From: Hippopus hippopus
Taxonomy: Eukaryota > Mollusca > Bivalvia > Cardiida > Cardiidae
NCBI GenBank assembly: GCA_946811185.2
Contig: OX328107.1
Span: 38,899,860-38,963,859 of the forward strand
DNA: 64,000 nt
Direction: 5' to 3'
In this document: positions 1 to 11,332 of the stretch, piece by piece
How the letters are laid out: every line of letters starts with the position of its first letter
Position numbering within the stretch: position 1 is the stretch's first letter
The notes under the pieces: generated by a model
What the model saw: the letters and a program-made list of their open reading frames with translations, nothing else
Told to the model about the DNA's origin: nothing
Databases searched by the model: none
Translations under genes and position numbers: made by a program

Positions 1-19
1 ATATTTGATTAATTTTCCC

Positions 20-140
20 AGAAGACAAAATTCTACACTCCTCCATAATGAAAGCATTTACAGACGAGAAATGAAACGTAGCCAAAATAATGAGATTCGT
101 TTTTGAAAAGTATACTTTTGCAATATTTTGGGAAGGGGGG
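20..140 (-). mobile_element. MITE-D fragment in the next perforin-2 intron
   Basis: Reads as the 3' half of MITE-D in reverse: a GACAAAATT block, GAAAGCATTTACAGACGA, then a decayed central hairpin. A C-run and a T-run follow at 155-175, just beyond the exon 2 donor. Confidence 0.6.
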
Positions 141-218
141 ATTGCTAGTTACTACCCCCCCCCCTTTTTTTTTTCTTTTGGCTTAAAACAAAATGTACAA
201 AACTTTTGAAACAGACAC

Positions 219-416
219 CTGAATTAAGGCCGCCCCAACATCTACTGAAGTGATCAAGTGCGTTCCGAAATCTCGCACGAGCAGCTGACTCTCGTATCGA
301 GCGAGAGTTGTCCGATTCAACGTCACGTGAGCCGCTATCTTCCCCAAGCGTTCTCGGAACTCTGCCATGTAGGGTGTGTCTGGTTGCAGTTTCGCTTCGT
401 ATCTCACGTATCGGAC
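219..416 (-). CDS. MPEG1: MPEG1/perforin-2-like protein, coding exon 2 (gene continues off the left edge)
   Basis: A 198-nt, 66-codon exon in phase 0 at both ends. The acceptor AG is at 418-417 and the donor is CAG followed by GTGTCT at 218. It encodes residues 173-238 and starts VRYVRYEAKLQPD, the expected continuation of SVTTRIQ in exon 1. The MACPF signature is present as FGTHLITSVDVG (residues 222-233), with the Gly-Thr-His followed by a glycine typical of the core sheet. The rest of the pore-forming domain, any C-terminal membrane segment and the stop codon lie beyond base 1, so the gene is partial here. Confidence 0.9.
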
Positions 417-1124
417 CTTAAATAAATAAAATTTATATTTGGTCTTACTAAGTATATAAGGGGGCGGTATGGGAAAAGGAGATTAAGTGCACCTTCGTAA
501 TGCATTATACCAAGCAAGTCAAAAGACAAAATTTTAGACTTTTCCAAATTGAAAGCATTTACAGAAGACATATTGACTGATTTATCGATCCTTTTTTGTC
601 TAAAAACTTGCTGAATCATATGGTAGAATGGCCCTTTGACTCAAAGTAAATTTATCAGTAGCAACAAGTGTCGATTCAGATCAGCCTGCGCAGTTTGTGC
701 AGGCTTACATGAATCGAAACTTTATGTAGATGCATTAAACCACCTCAGACTGCATGATACACATACATGGCGACAAAACTTTAGACTTTTTCAAATTGAA
801 AGCATTTACAGAAGACAGATTTCAGGGCTGAAACTATACCATTTGAAAGTTTTGTAACCTTAAATTTGTACCTTTTTACTGCATGTAACCGTATTTTTTT
901 CACATGTTTAAAGAAAAGCACATTTTTTAGAATTTATCATTGTTCAACATACTCTTCCTCCTCCTACTACTACAACTACATCTACTACTACTAATAGTAA
1001 TAAGTAGAAAACAATAATGATAAAGAAAAACCTTAAAAAACAAAAGAACAAAACGCCCTTTGTAGGCTAACGTATGAGCACCCACGCACGCACGCACGCA
1101 CGTTTGTGGAAAAAATAAGCATAC
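417..1124 (-). other. Intron 1 of the perforin-2-like gene, filled with MITE debris
   Basis: A 708-bp GT-AG intron. It holds a MITE-C copy in minus orientation (about 463-770, with its GCGCAGTTTGTGCAGGC hairpin near 683) carrying a nested MITE-D piece (about 522-600), and a second MITE-D piece (772-830). An ACGC microsatellite (1086-1102) lies just inside the donor end. Confidence 0.8.
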
Positions 1125-1640
1125 CTGAATTCTCGTAGTCACAGACTTGTCGTAAAACTGCTTCTTTTTCACACTGCTGTATTCGTCGGAAAAGGAGCCG
1201 CTAATACCGAAATGGGAGAGGTGCAGTCCGGCGTTGGCATTTATACCACGACTAGTTGAACAGGTATAATTAGTCCAGTGCTCAAACATCTCAGCAAAAG
1301 TTTGCACCCGGCTTCTCTTCACAGGAACCGTCATCACGCCGTCGGGGATCAAGAATTTTCCATCTTCTGTCGTTTTACATAACGAATAGTTCATGTAAGA
1401 CACCATTCCCATATCCTTGTTCTGTAAATTGTCCCAGCCACCCCCAGGCAAGACTTCGAATCGTTGCACGGTCTTGCCCATTTCAGCTAAACACCTACGC
1501 ACGTCCCCCGGGGGATACGACGCCATGGGTGGAATTACATCAGCACTGACGCCACTACCCACAAAGTTGTCGCCCTCAACAAGAATTATAAATAAACTGC
1601 ACGAGGCACTGAAAAACGCCAGAGAATTTTTGTAATGCAT
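1125..1640 (-). CDS. MPEG1: MPEG1/perforin-2-like protein, coding exon 1
   Basis: This exon encodes the N-terminus of a secreted or endosomal pore-forming immune effector of the MACPF superfamily (macrophage-expressed gene 1/perforin-2). It reads right to left. The ATG at 1640-1638 has A at -3 and opens a hydrophobic signal peptide (about residues 5-22); the open frame beyond it starts only at a GTG. Family hallmarks are LPGGGWDNL (residues 64-72), TTEDG (90-94), LIPD (97-100), STSRGINA (129-136) and the MACPF run LSHFGISGSFSDEYSSVKK (141-159). The exon ends after codon 172 in CAG followed by GTATGC, phase 0, and the next exon continues the family alignment exactly. Mammalian MPEG1 is essentially one coding exon, so this intron is noteworthy. 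Family assignment is very secure; the exact paralogue is not determined. Confidence 0.93.
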
Positions 1641-1708
1641 ATTTTCACTCAAGTTGAGTTGTCGAAAATACACGCGCAGCTATGAGCCCCTTCAACCCAA
1701 CTGTTGTA

Positions 1709-1716
1709 TTTTTATA
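1709..1716 (-). promoter_or_regulatory. Probable TATA box of the perforin-2-like gene
   Basis: Read on the minus strand this is TATAAAAA, about 70 bp upstream of the chosen ATG. That would put transcription start near 1680 and leave a short 5' leader. Position and motif are seen; function is inferred. Confidence 0.5.
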
Positions 1717-1801
1717 GTGGGACAGAAAATAAATCCTTTTCTAAACAGGATAGTTTTGCGCCTAACTGAAAACCAAAACTGTATCAAGTACAAGGTTTAA
1801 A

Positions 1802-1935
1802 AGTTTAAACCTTAAGTTGCTGAGCGCCACTTAATATGCTTTTGCGGGCAGTGTAGATCAAGATCAGACTGCACAGAACGTGCAGTCTGATCTTGGACCT
1901 ACACTGTCCGATATGGTGGAATATTTGTCCGGAGA
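1802..1935 (+). mobile_element. MITE-A, 5' half
   Basis: MITE-A ends with AACCCTTAGGCTGCTAAGCGCG and centres on a hairpin between GCGGACAGTGTAGATCAAG and its near complement ending CTACACTGTCCG. Here the left end and the hairpin (1843-1910) are kept and the right half is lost. Confidence 0.75.
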
Positions 1936-2379
1936 AGAGAATTTTTTAAACTGGTATATTTCGTTTATTTTTCTGTAAACAGACCTTCTTTTCATTGTAT
2001 TCAACAGTCTAAGGTCGAATATACGAAATATGGAGTAATTATTTTAACATTGAATCAAAGTGAAAAATATTGCTACAATTTCATCGAATATTTCTAGAAT
2101 GCTTTTTTTCAGGGAGTTTTACTTCTTATAAGAAAGAAAAATCAAAAATCGAATTTTTTAGATACTGGCAGATCAACATGTAAAGGGTGAATTTTCACAA
2201 GGAAGTTTATTTCGAACCACGTGATTTCTTCTTCTTCGTACGACCTTTGGGCTCTCATAGATAAGATACTAGCATCATCCAATCAGTAAAAGAGACCAAG
2301 ACATGGGTATTCCATAGTCAAGAGTTACCTGCCCACGCCTCAGGAAATATCAGACAGTGAATATCTAAGGAGGACAACA

Positions 2380-2660
2380 ACTTCTGTGCAGTCTAACATT
2401 GATCTACACTGTTTGTAAGAACAGCATGAACAACAACAGGCGCAGTAAGGGGAAATTGCTTTTTTAGGTAATTTCCTGTTACTCTTTCACCGCATACAAT
2501 CTGAAAATACAATCCACTGAAAATAGAAAAAAAGACCTTGTTTTTTTTTTATTTCATAGGATTTAGACTAAAGAAGCTTATGGAAGAGATCCACGATCAG
2601 ACTGCACGTTTTTTGCAGTCTCATCTTGATCATGCAGTCCCCAAAAATCCGTTTTTGCGT
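2380..2660. mobile_element. Two MITE-A hairpin relics
   Basis: Short pieces of the TGCAGTCT...GATCTACACTG hairpin arm at about 2385-2415 and 2593-2645. The surrounding 1936-2763 interval has no other recognisable content. Confidence 0.55.
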
Positions 2661-2767
2661 ATGACGCAGAAAGGGTAAATGGGAATTCCTCATATGTAAG
2701 GAAAAACCCAAACCAAAAGGATTAAGAGTCACGTGGGAAGCTGGGATCAAAGTCCTCAGTGATTTAA

Positions 2768-2969
2768 CCCCTATCCTGCTGTATAAGTGATATTAAGTTT
2801 TGTAGCAGATAATAAAACCCATAATTGTGTTAGTTCAAAATTATATTTTGGGGAAAAATATGTCCTATCGGACAGTGTAGATTAAGTTCAGACTGCACGT
2901 TCTGTGCAGTCTGATCTTGATCTACATTGTCCGCAAAAGGTCCTTGAGTCGCGCTTAGCTGCCTTTTTG
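2768..2969 (-). mobile_element. MITE-A, full length
   Basis: A complete 202-bp copy between TTAA at 2764-2767 and TTAA at 2970-2973. Its right part reads GTCGCGCTTAGCTGCC, the reverse of the family start. Confidence 0.8.
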
Positions 2970-3084
2970 TTAAGACATATATTCAATAGCCAGAAAAAAT
3001 CGACATACCGGTATCTTGAACGAGAGCTCTTTTGACTCAATGATCTATTTATTGTTTGAATGAATAGTGCTAACTGGTAAAAGT

Positions 3085-3215
3085 CCGGAGCTCTATAGTG
3101 CCTTGCCAAAGGACACTTCCGCACACAATCGTATACTCGTGTGAGGATCGAAACCGGGCTTTCAAGGTTGCGAAACCTACATCATACTGTTTTGACATTT
3201 GAGTTACGAGTTAGC
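3085..3215 (-). mobile_element. SINE fragment, tRNA-derived head
   Basis: On the minus strand a B-box-like GGTTTCGATCCTCAC is followed by GGAAGTGTCCTTTGGCAAG, the same body as the SINEs at 22305 and 32045. Confidence 0.5.
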
Positions 3216-3354
3216 CACGGGAGTTGGGGGCTAAAACATGCCCCCAGATACGACAATCCATTCGGGTTTCTCAGATACGACCTCGCAACTCTTTACCACA
3301 CATATGCAGTCGACAAATGAAGTGTAGTTCCAATGACGTGATTTTGTTTGAAAC

Positions 3355-3480
3355 GAAAGAAAACATTGTGGGAAAAGAAGGAAATGCTGGTTACCAGCAT
3401 TTCCTTCTTTTCTCAAATTGTCTTCAAAAGCCTTCTTCTTCAGGTTCGTTTAAGAACGCAATTAGGAGGTAAAGGATTAC
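3355..3480 (-). mobile_element. MITE-D, hairpin half
   Basis: A hairpin with arms GAAATGCTGG and CCAGCATTTC sits between AACATTGTGGG and CAAATTGTCTTC. The 3' half is missing. Confidence 0.7.
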
Positions 3481-3526
3481 AGGGGGTTATTCAGATTTGT
3501 GTAGTCGTATCAATCTATGCTCAGTG

Positions 3527-3702
3527 ACCTATGCTCAGGCAAAAAGGGGGTTTAATGCTTCTCTGTGATGCATTATACCAAGCAAGTCTTGGTATAATAA
3601 TGGATCCATAAAATCCATTTCATCTAACACCCAACTGAATCATGAAGTTAACTGGTCCTTTGACATGCAGAAGATTGATCAATAGAAAAAAAGCTTCGAC
3701 CT
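3527..3702 (-). mobile_element. MITE-C, partial
   Basis: Shows the family blocks ATGCTCAGGCAAAAAGGGGG, CATTATACCAAGCAAGTC, TGGATCCATAAAATCC and TGGTCCTTTGACATGCAGAA, then stops before the inner hairpin. Confidence 0.75.
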
Positions 3703-3845
3703 AAGTCACCTCTTATTTACTAAATTTTCTAGTTTGAGCCGTTTCTGTGCACTTGGACAGGAAAATAATATTTGTAATATTTATCACTGTTTTAAAATTT
3801 CGGTTAACGACGAAAGAAAAAAAAAATCTGAATAGGCCCCTTTAA

Positions 3846-4062
3846 CCCTGTAGTACATAATTCCGAGTTTTAACAAACCCTGACAAAGAAGGCTTATGAA
3901 AACATTGTGGAAAAAGGAGAAAATGCTGGTAACCAGCATTTTCTCCTTTTCCCACAATATTTTCTACAATTTCAAAGACAGACCCTAAATTTTGAGCCGT
4001 ATTCCAATTATCACCAGCGACTGCTTTTAATTTAGACAGGTCTAAAACTTTTTTGTACTAAG
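3846..4062 (+). mobile_element. MITE-D, near full length
   Basis: Begins after TTAA (3842-3845). It contains the central hairpin GAAAATGCTGGTAACCAGCA with GTGGAAAAAGG arms, and ends in the ...GACAGGTCTAAAACTTTTTTGT block. Confidence 0.8.
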
Positions 4063-4143
4063 ATTACACAATCGTGGCTATATCCCCCACCCTGCTGGTT
4101 GACAACCACCGCGCTATGTGGTAATCAAATATTTGTCGACTAT

Positions 4144-4355
4144 TAAGCCTTAGGATGCTAAGAGCGACTGAAGGACCTTTTGCGGACAGCGAAGATCAAG
4201 ATCAGACTGCAAAAAACGTGCAGTCTGATCTTGGATCTACACTGTCCGATAAGGACATATTTTTCCCCCAATGATATCTCTGAAATAACAAAATTCAGGT
4301 TTTTACAATCGATTTAAATGTTTCATTTCACTTATGTAGCAGGATAAGGGTTAAG
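4144..4355 (+). mobile_element. MITE-A, full length
   Basis: Complete copy with the hairpin at about 4185-4250 and the right end TAGCAGGATAAGGGTTAA. Confidence 0.8.
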
Positions 4356-4392
4356 TGATATGTACTAAGCAGAGAGGTTGCACAGAAAAAGA

Positions 4393-6233
4393 AAACAAGA
4401 GGGTCATAATGGCCCTGAAGTCGCTCACCTGAGTCTTTTGACCAAACATGACCCATTTTCAATCTCTTTTGAGATATCATGACAAACATTCTACTAAGCT
4501 TTTATAATTATTGGACTGAAAATTTGGCCTCTAGCATGTACACAAGCTTTTTCTAGAATTTCTCTCAGTGACCTACTTTTTAGCCAACCATAGCCAATTT
4601 TCCCATTGTAGATATTATCAAAACAAAGATCCTGAACACCTTTCATAAGTACTGGACAGAAAATGTGGCCTATAGAGCATACACAGGCTTTTTCTAAGAT
4701 TTGACCTAATGACCTAGGTGTTGACCCAACATGACCGATTTTCGAAGTCGTGTGAGATGTCATCAAGACAAACAATCTGACCAAGTTTCATGAGTTTTGG
4801 ACTGAAAATGTGGACTCTAGAGCATACACAAGTTTTTCTACGATTTGACCTAGTGACATAACTTTTGACCAAACATGAACGTTTTTTGAACTCTTTCGAG
4901 ATATCATCAAGTCTAACATTCTGACCAACTTTCAAGAAATTTGGACTGAAAATGTGACCTCTAGAGCCTACACAAGGCTTTTCTAAGATCTGACCTAGTG
5001 ACCTAGTTTTTTGCCCGACATGACCCATTTTCAAATTTGTCCGAGATATCATCAAGACAAAAATTCTGACCAAACTTCAAGAGTTTTGGACTGAAAATGT
5101 GGCCTCTAGAGTGTGCACAAGGTTTTTCTAAGATTTGACCTAGTGACCTAGTTTTTGGCCCAGCATGACCTATTTTCCAACTCGTCCGAGATATCATCAA
5201 GACAAACATGCTGACCAAGTTTCATGAGTATCTGACTGAAAATCAGGCCTCTAGAGCGCACACAAGGTTTTTCTAAGATTTGACCTAGTGACCTAGTTTT
5301 TGACCCGACATGACCCATTTTCAAACTCGTCCGAGATATCATCAAGACAAATATTCTGACCAACTTTCAAGTGTTTTGGGCTGAAAATCTGGCCTCTAGA
5401 GCGTACACAAGGTTTTTCTAAGATTTGACCTAGTGACCTAGTTTTTGACCTGACATGACCCATTTTCAAACTCATCCGAGACATTATCAAGACAAACATT
5501 CTAACCAGGTTTCATGAGTATCTGACTGAAAATGTGGCCTCTAGAGCATACACAAGGTTTTTCTAAGATTTGACCTAGTGACCTAGTTTTTGACCCGACA
5601 TGACCCATTTTCAGATCTGTCAAAGATATTATCAAGACAAACATTCTGACCAATTTTTGAGAGTTTTGGACTGAAATTGTGGCCTCTAGAGCGTACACAA
5701 GGTTTTTCTAAGATTTGCCCTAGTGACCTAGTTTTTGACCTGACATGACCCATTTTCAAAATCATCCGAGATATCATCAAGACAAAGCTTCCGACCAAGT
5801 TTCATGAGTATCTGACTAAAAATGTTGCCTCTAGAGCATACACAAGGTTTTTCTAAGATTTGACCTAGTGACCTAGTTTTTGACCCGACATGACCCATTT
5901 TCGAACTTGTCCGAGAAATCATCAAGACAAACATTCTGACCAACTTTCAAGAGCATTGGACTGAAAATCTGGCCTCTAGAGCGTACACAAGGTTTTTCTA
6001 AGATTTGACCTAGTGACCTAGTTTTTGACCCGACGTGACCCATTTTCGAACTCGTCTGAGATATCATCAAAACAAACATTCTGACCAAGTTTCATGAGTA
6101 TCTGACTGAAAATGTGGCCTCTAGAGCGTACACAAGGTAAAAGTTGACGACGGACGACGCACTACGGACGACGGACGCCGGACACAGCACGATCACAAAA
6201 GCTCACCTTGAGCACTTCGTGCTCAGGTGAGCG
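4393..6233 (+). mobile_element. HTR-1: modular element with 145-bp tandem core
   Basis: The left end carries an imperfect palindrome GGGTCATAATGGCCC followed by CGCTCACCTGAG (4401-4434). The core is about 11 tandem units of exactly 145 bp (about 4480-6135; recurring block TTCTAAGATTTGACCTAGTG). It is followed by a GACGACGGAC-rich stretch (6146-6180) and a strong terminal hairpin, arms GCTCACCTTGAGCAC and GTGCTCAGGTGAGC (6201-6232). Because 145 is not a multiple of three the reading frame shifts each unit; the many 70-codon open frames are by-products, not genes. There is no transposase, so it is non-autonomous. Related ends occur at 26380-26977 and 34513-36140. Confidence 0.85.
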
Positions 6234-6558
6234 AAAAAGAATGAGGACGTCCAACACGTTTATCTCCATGGAAGACGAACGTTATTATGTGTTCAATTTT
6301 TGGAAAATAAATGACTAGGGTGAATAAATAAATAACATTTTAGGAAATACTGATAGATTGTAGGGAAGACATTGTTGCTGCCCTGAGTACAGTTTTATCA
6401 GTTAATTGTCAGTTAAAACGCATGATTGGTGAAAGCGAGGCTCATCTTATCTTGTGCGATCTTTGGTAAAGGGAAATAACTGAGTATTTATGAACAACTT
6501 CGTAATCATCTATCCCCCTTCTTTGCGTAATTTCATCGAGAGGTATTATTTAATCAAC

Positions 6559-6762
6559 CCTTATCCTGCTAAATAACTAAAATGAAATTTTCAATTCGAT
6601 AGTAAAAACCCAAATATTGCAATTTCAAACCTATGTTTTGGAGAATAATATCTCCTTTTCGGAGAGTGTGGATCCAAGATAAGCCCGTTTTGTGCAGTCT
6701 GATCTAGATCTACACTGCCCACAAAACATCAGTGAGTCGCGCTTAGCAGCCTAAGGGTAAAC
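6559..6762 (-). mobile_element. MITE-A, full length
   Basis: Starts AACCCTTATCCTGCTAAATA and ends TTAGCAGCCTAAGGGTAAA, with the hairpin at about 6660-6720. The interval 6240-6555 before it shows nothing recognisable. Confidence 0.78.
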
Positions 6763-7427
6763 GGTACTGCAGGGCCGCAAAAATTCCGAAGAGCTGAGGT
6801 TCAAGTTACTTACTTCAATTGGTCGTGTGTGGTTTAACGCCGTTTTCAAAATCTTTTAAGTAACATCATGGCGGAAAATGCACTTATCCTTTTTTTCAGT
6901 TTATTTTACCAGATCTTTGTAAAATAGTTTTTCCAGGCTACTGGCGGCTTTGCAACGTGAATAATGTCGAAAGAAAGTTTAGCCACGAAAGAGAATTCAA
7001 TCCTGTCACAAAAACTATCATCAATCCTCGTCAAGAATTTTGAAGAGCTGAGAATATGTACATTACGGGCTTAAGCAGAATGAAGACGCGTACATGTAAC
7101 AACTTTTCTATAAATACATCTACCCCATATTACAATACTTGAGAGTACAAGGCATAATACTAGACAGAGTTGAATAAAAACATTGTGGTAAAAGAGAGTT
7201 GTAAACTGGATATGGCTTACAAACACAATATAAACAACATCCAATGTGGCTCAGCAAGAAATTATACTCCGAAGGGAGATAAATTATTACAAATGCCGTT
7301 AAATCCCAGTTATTTCCCTTTGGTTATAGTTCGCACAGAAGGATTATTCATAGAAAATGAGCCTCGTCCACAGCAACCATATTCTTTTTACTGATAATAT
7401 ATTCCGTAGAAACTCTCTAAAGAAGCT

Positions 7428-7555
7428 CTACATAGTGATCATTTATGATGTCGCACCACTGCGAGGTTGCTTCCGGGTCGTTGTAGAGAACCTACATAGC
7501 GATCATTTATGGTGTCGCACCACTGCGAGGTTGCTTACGGGTCGTCATGGAGAAC
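7428..7555 (+). repeat. Two-copy 64-bp tandem duplication
   Basis: CTACATAG.GATCATTTATG.T and GTCGCACCACTGCGAGGTTG recur 64 bp apart with few mismatches. Nothing else is recognised in 6763-7620. Confidence 0.75.
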
Positions 7556-7625
7556 CAGTGTTCTTCAATGAATTTTATTTCTACCAAAAATTGCAGAAGA
7601 GAAAATCGACAGATTAATTTCAGTT

Positions 7626-7825
7626 AAAGCCCAATTGGAGGACCTTTTGCGGACATTGTAGATCAAGATCAGACTGCACAGAACGTGCAGTCTGATCTTG
7701 GATCTACACTGTCCGATAAAGATATATTTTCCCTAAAAAGAATACCTTTGAAATAGCAAAATTTTGGATTTTTTTTTATCAACTAGAAACTTTCATTTCG
7801 CTTATTCAGCAGGTTACGGTATAAG
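7626..7825 (+). mobile_element. MITE-A, full length
   Basis: TTAAAGCCC start, well-preserved hairpin (about 7648-7718), and a worn right end AGCAGGTTACGGTATAA. The following 7826-8265 holds a G-rich stretch but no gene I can support. Confidence 0.78.
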
Positions 7826-8277
7826 AATGTATAACAGGGCCAGCATCGGCTTTTCTACTTTGGTACGGCTATGGCAGGCCTTTGTCATTCCCCAAGTGCT
7901 GAAGGGTATGCGGGGTGAGAGGGGTAGGTGGTGGGAGAGAGTTGGAGCCTTGAAGCACGAGACCTGGATCTCGCTCTCTGGTGCGAACGGTTTCGGGGGC
8001 TTTCCCGAGAAAGCTTTTAAATTTCAGACGTCTCTAGGAGCGATTCTAATGCATTATGAAACAATTTTTTCTTGTGAAACTCAAGTAAGAATAGAGGTAT
8101 TTACTGTATATGAAACGCATTCCCTACCTTTAAAAGACCCACCGAAATGAAAATAGTGGTTAGGACAATACCATATTAGGCCGAAAAATTGGACCGGCCG
8201 AAATGCCGACGACGCCCCTATTTACTTTACAGAGGGAATGCCTAAACCTTTAGGCTTCTCCTTGCAGTTTTCATTTT

Positions 8278-8490
8278 TTACCTAACAACAAAAGTGTGGA
8301 CTTGTCCATTTTGAAAGCATTTGCAGGCGACAAATTGAATATGGCTAAAATCTCGGAAGCTATCCTTGATAGTACGGGGAAAAATGTGCGAAAAAGGAGA
8401 AAATGCTGGCTACCAGCATTTTTTCTTTTGTTCCACAATGTTTTCAAAAGCAATCTCCGTTAAAGCACGGGATTGTTTAGTAAAAGGTTA
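8278..8490 (-). mobile_element. MITE-D, full length
   Basis: Runs from TACCTAACAACAAAAG to TTTAGTAAAAGGTTAA with the hairpin GAAAATGCTGGCTACCAGCA at its centre. Confidence 0.78.
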
Positions 8491-8672
8491 ATACATGTTT
8501 TCAGCCTGATTTTGATCTACACTGCGTGCAAAAGCGTTTTAAGAGTTAAGTGGTTTGAACTTCCTGCGAGACATTGCCGGCTGCAACGCACTTAGATAGA
8601 GTCAATCAAAGAGAATTAGATTTCTCTCTGTTGCATGTAGGTCAACTACACATAGCCTGGGTTCCTGTCTGG

Positions 8673-8865
8673 GTCCGTTTTCACTAATCATTCGTAAGAA
8701 CATTCTCAATCTTATTCTCCAGAATTTTCTACATTTGAAAGTAACACAACTTCTGATTGGCTAAACCAAATAGTGTAGCCAATCAGAAGTGTTACTTTCA
8801 AATGTTGAAAATCTTGAAGAATAAGACGAAGAACGTTCTTAAGAATAAGTGGTGAATACGGAACC
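8673..8865. mobile_element. MITE-F, palindromic element, copy 1
   Basis: An end-to-end imperfect palindrome. The outer ends read GGTCCGTTTTCAC and GTGAATACGGAACC. The inner arms are built on TTTGAAAGTAACACAACTTC and its reverse, meeting at CCAAATAGTGTAGCC. A second copy is at 36382-36574. Confidence 0.8.
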
Positions 8866-9019
8866 TGATTTTTTTCTTTTCCCTTTCATATATTTTGTTG
8901 TCAATAGGTAATAATTACGGAACAGATAAACAGTTTTGTCCTAGATCTGTATAGACCGTAAAAGGGACCGCAATAAGGCCTGATTCAAAAGTTATTACTG
9001 CTTTGAACCAGGTTAGGTG

Positions 9020-9107
9020 CAGAAAGAAAGAAAGAAAGAAACATAAAAACAAACGAACAAACAAAGGGAGGAAGGGAGGGAGACCGGAAGGAAGGAAAAG
9101 AGGTAAT

Positions 9108-9150
<43 letters not shown>
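9020..9150. repeat. GAAA/GGAAG tracts and GA microsatellite
   Basis: Purine-only tracts including an uninterrupted GA dinucleotide run at about 9111-9150. Confidence 0.9.
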
Positions 9151-9153
<3 letters not shown>

Positions 9154-9317
9154 TTGGTGCTTAATTATGTAATATCCAACCAAATCAACCTCACCATTTT
9201 TGTACAGAAACATGGGTACCTAAAGGGTGCTGCAGCCATAGCAATTAGAGAATTACGTAAAAAGACTGAAACATGTTCATACATAATTACCTCCGTTACA
9301 GAAATAAAACGCGCTCG

Positions 9318-9838
9318 TATATGGACAACGCTCTGGCAAGAGGGGGTTCAATGCATCTCCGTACTTCATTAGGCCTATACTAAGTCATCTCATAATTATG
9401 GATACATATGATTCATTTTAACAAACGAATTAGTTTGGAGGTAGGTTGGTCCCTTGACTTGCAGAAGATTGACTCTATCAAAAAGTATTACCACGCAGGC
9501 TGATCTGAATCCATTCTTTTTTTAGATGCATTAAATTCCCTTTTCACAGAGCATGGCTCACATAAATGAACCATACGCTGGCAAAAGGGGGCTTAATGCA
9601 TCTCCGTAATTCATCATACCAAGCAAGCCACCACATTTTTATGGATCCGTAACAGCCATTTTTTATAACAACCGACTTAATCATGGGGTAGACTGGCCCT
9701 TGAACATACAGAAAATTGACCAATATCGAAAAGTTTCGACCCAGGTCAGCCTGCGCGGACTGCGCAGGCTGACCTGGGTCGATACTTTTCAAAGATGCAT
9801 GAAGCCCCCTTTTCACAGAACATGGCTCATATAAATAT
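9318..9838 (-). mobile_element. Two MITE-C copies in tandem
   Basis: The first copy (about 9318-9560) and the second (about 9566-9838) lie head to tail. The second keeps the complete hairpin between CAGCCTGCGCG and CGCAGGCTGACC (9747-9775). Confidence 0.8.
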
Positions 9839-9891
9839 ACCGGCTTCGTGGCATAACGGACTTGTAACTTAGTTTCCTAAGAACAACTTAG

Positions 9892-10107
9892 TCTTTTACC
9901 AAACAACCCTGAATTTTAATGACCCTTGGGAGGAAGACTTTTCTAAACACTGTGGGAAAAGGTAAAAACTGCATTTTCCCCTTTTCCCGTAATGTTTACT
10001 ACCCTATGAAACAGAAATCTTTTATTTTTTTAGCACCATTAGATTTGTCGTCTGCAAGTACTTTTAAAGTAGACAAGTCTAACAATTTTTCGTCAGGTAC
10101 AGGTTAA
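9892..10107 (+). mobile_element. MITE-D, full length with shortened hairpin
   Basis: The GTGGGAAAAGG and CCTTTTCCCGTAATG arms remain but the hairpin tip is reduced to AAAACTGCATTTT. The right end is GTACAGGTTAA. Confidence 0.72.
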
Positions 10108-10307
10108 AGTTGGCGTTTTATACATCAAAATAAAAACTGCATGCTAAGAGAACAAAAATGTGTGTATTTGTGTTACTGTTGTGTTTTTATTGTACATATA
10201 CGAGTCATGAGATTGTAAATCATCGGGCATGCAAGAGGCCATCCTCGTTGACCCAGTTTCGATTCATTCTGTAATCGAGTAACGTAATGCTTAAACCTGG
10301 GTTCCGA

Positions 10308-10770
10308 GGATTGCAAGAGGCTAGTATAGGAGATTTGCATGCCTTGTACTTCAAGATCAGACTACACAAAACGTGCAGTCATGAACCCTGTTTTACTAAA
10401 CGTACATGTTGAAAGGAAACTGTAAATATTGTAAATGAACACGAGACTGTAAAAAATAACGTTGCATGCAAGAGACTAGCAATGGCGATTTGCATGCCTT
10501 GAAGATTAAGATCTGACTGGGAAAAATGAGCAATCTAATCTTCTATCTAAACTTTCCAACAACGTGTGGGAAATTCTGGCTGAAGTGTATTGTAAAATTA
10601 GCATAAGTCCTTGTTGATTGAGAATCTTTGAAATATAAACCCTTAGGCTGACAGACTAAGCTCAAAGCCCTTTTTGCAGCCGATGTAGACCAAGACCAGA
10701 CTGCGCAAAGGGTGCAGTCTGATCTTAGATGCACGCTGTCTGATATGGTGAGGTTTTGCCTGCGAAAATA
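10308..10770. repeat. Diverged direct repeats with MITE-A relics
   Basis: GCATGCAAGAG...GATTTGCATGCCTTG occurs at about 10288-10350 and again at 10465-10503, each followed by a decayed MITE-A arm. A better MITE-A hairpin lies at 10676-10745. Confidence 0.6.
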
Positions 10771-10825
10771 ATTCGTAATTCATGTGTTTCGGTTTTTATC
10801 AATGGCTGAAATTTTTTTCTCGAAA

Positions 10826-11046
10826 CCTTTGCCAAACAGTCCCCAGTATTAACGACCCAATGAAGAAGGCTTTTGAAAATACGGTGGGAAAAGGAGAAAA
10901 TAATGATTACTATCATATTCTGCTTTTCCCACAATGTTTTCTACCCTACCGAAGACAAAATCATTATTTGAGCCATATTTAATCTGTTGTCTACAAATGA
11001 TTCAGTTTGGACAAGTCTAAAATTTTGTCATGTGGGAAAGGGTTAA
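10826..11046 (+). mobile_element. MITE-D, full length
   Basis: TTTGCCAAACAGTCC start, hairpin arms GTGGGAAAAGGAG and CTTTTCCCAC, and right end GGGAAAGGGTTAA. Confidence 0.78.
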
Positions 11047-11051
11047 TTAAC

Positions 11052-11262
11052 TTAACCCTTAGACCGCTAAGCGCGACTCACTGACCTTTTGCGGACAGTG
11101 TAGATCAAGATCAGACAGCAAAGAACGTGCAGTCTGATCTTGGATCTACACTGTCCGATGAGGAGATATTTTTCACCAAAAGATAAATTTGAAATAGCAA
11201 CATTTGGGTTTTTTACTATCGGCTTGCAAGTTTCATTTAATTGATTTAGTTGGATAAAGCTT
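11052..11262 (+). mobile_element. MITE-A, full length
   Basis: Begins TTAACCCTTAGACCGCTAAG directly after the preceding MITE-D. The hairpin is at about 11090-11160. Confidence 0.8.
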
Positions 11263-11332
11263 AATAGCCTAGAGCTAATTACATTTCTTCTGTAGTCTGA
11301 ACCATTACCATATTTATGTGCATAAACAGCGT

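Noticed and set aside
4185..4255. Hairpins of MITE-A/B/C/D type as transcription terminators or CRISPR-like repeats
   Set aside because: They are dispersed singly in eukaryotic transposons with TTAA borders and no spacer arrays.
4494..6088. A ladder of overlapping 60-120 codon frames on the minus strand
   Set aside because: Their starts step by exactly 145 bp because they lie in a tandem repeat; the peptide repeats follow from that, and the frame changes each unit.
7764..8150. A 128-codon plus-strand frame
   Set aside because: It starts inside a MITE-A right end, has no recognisable domain, and no splice or promoter context was found.
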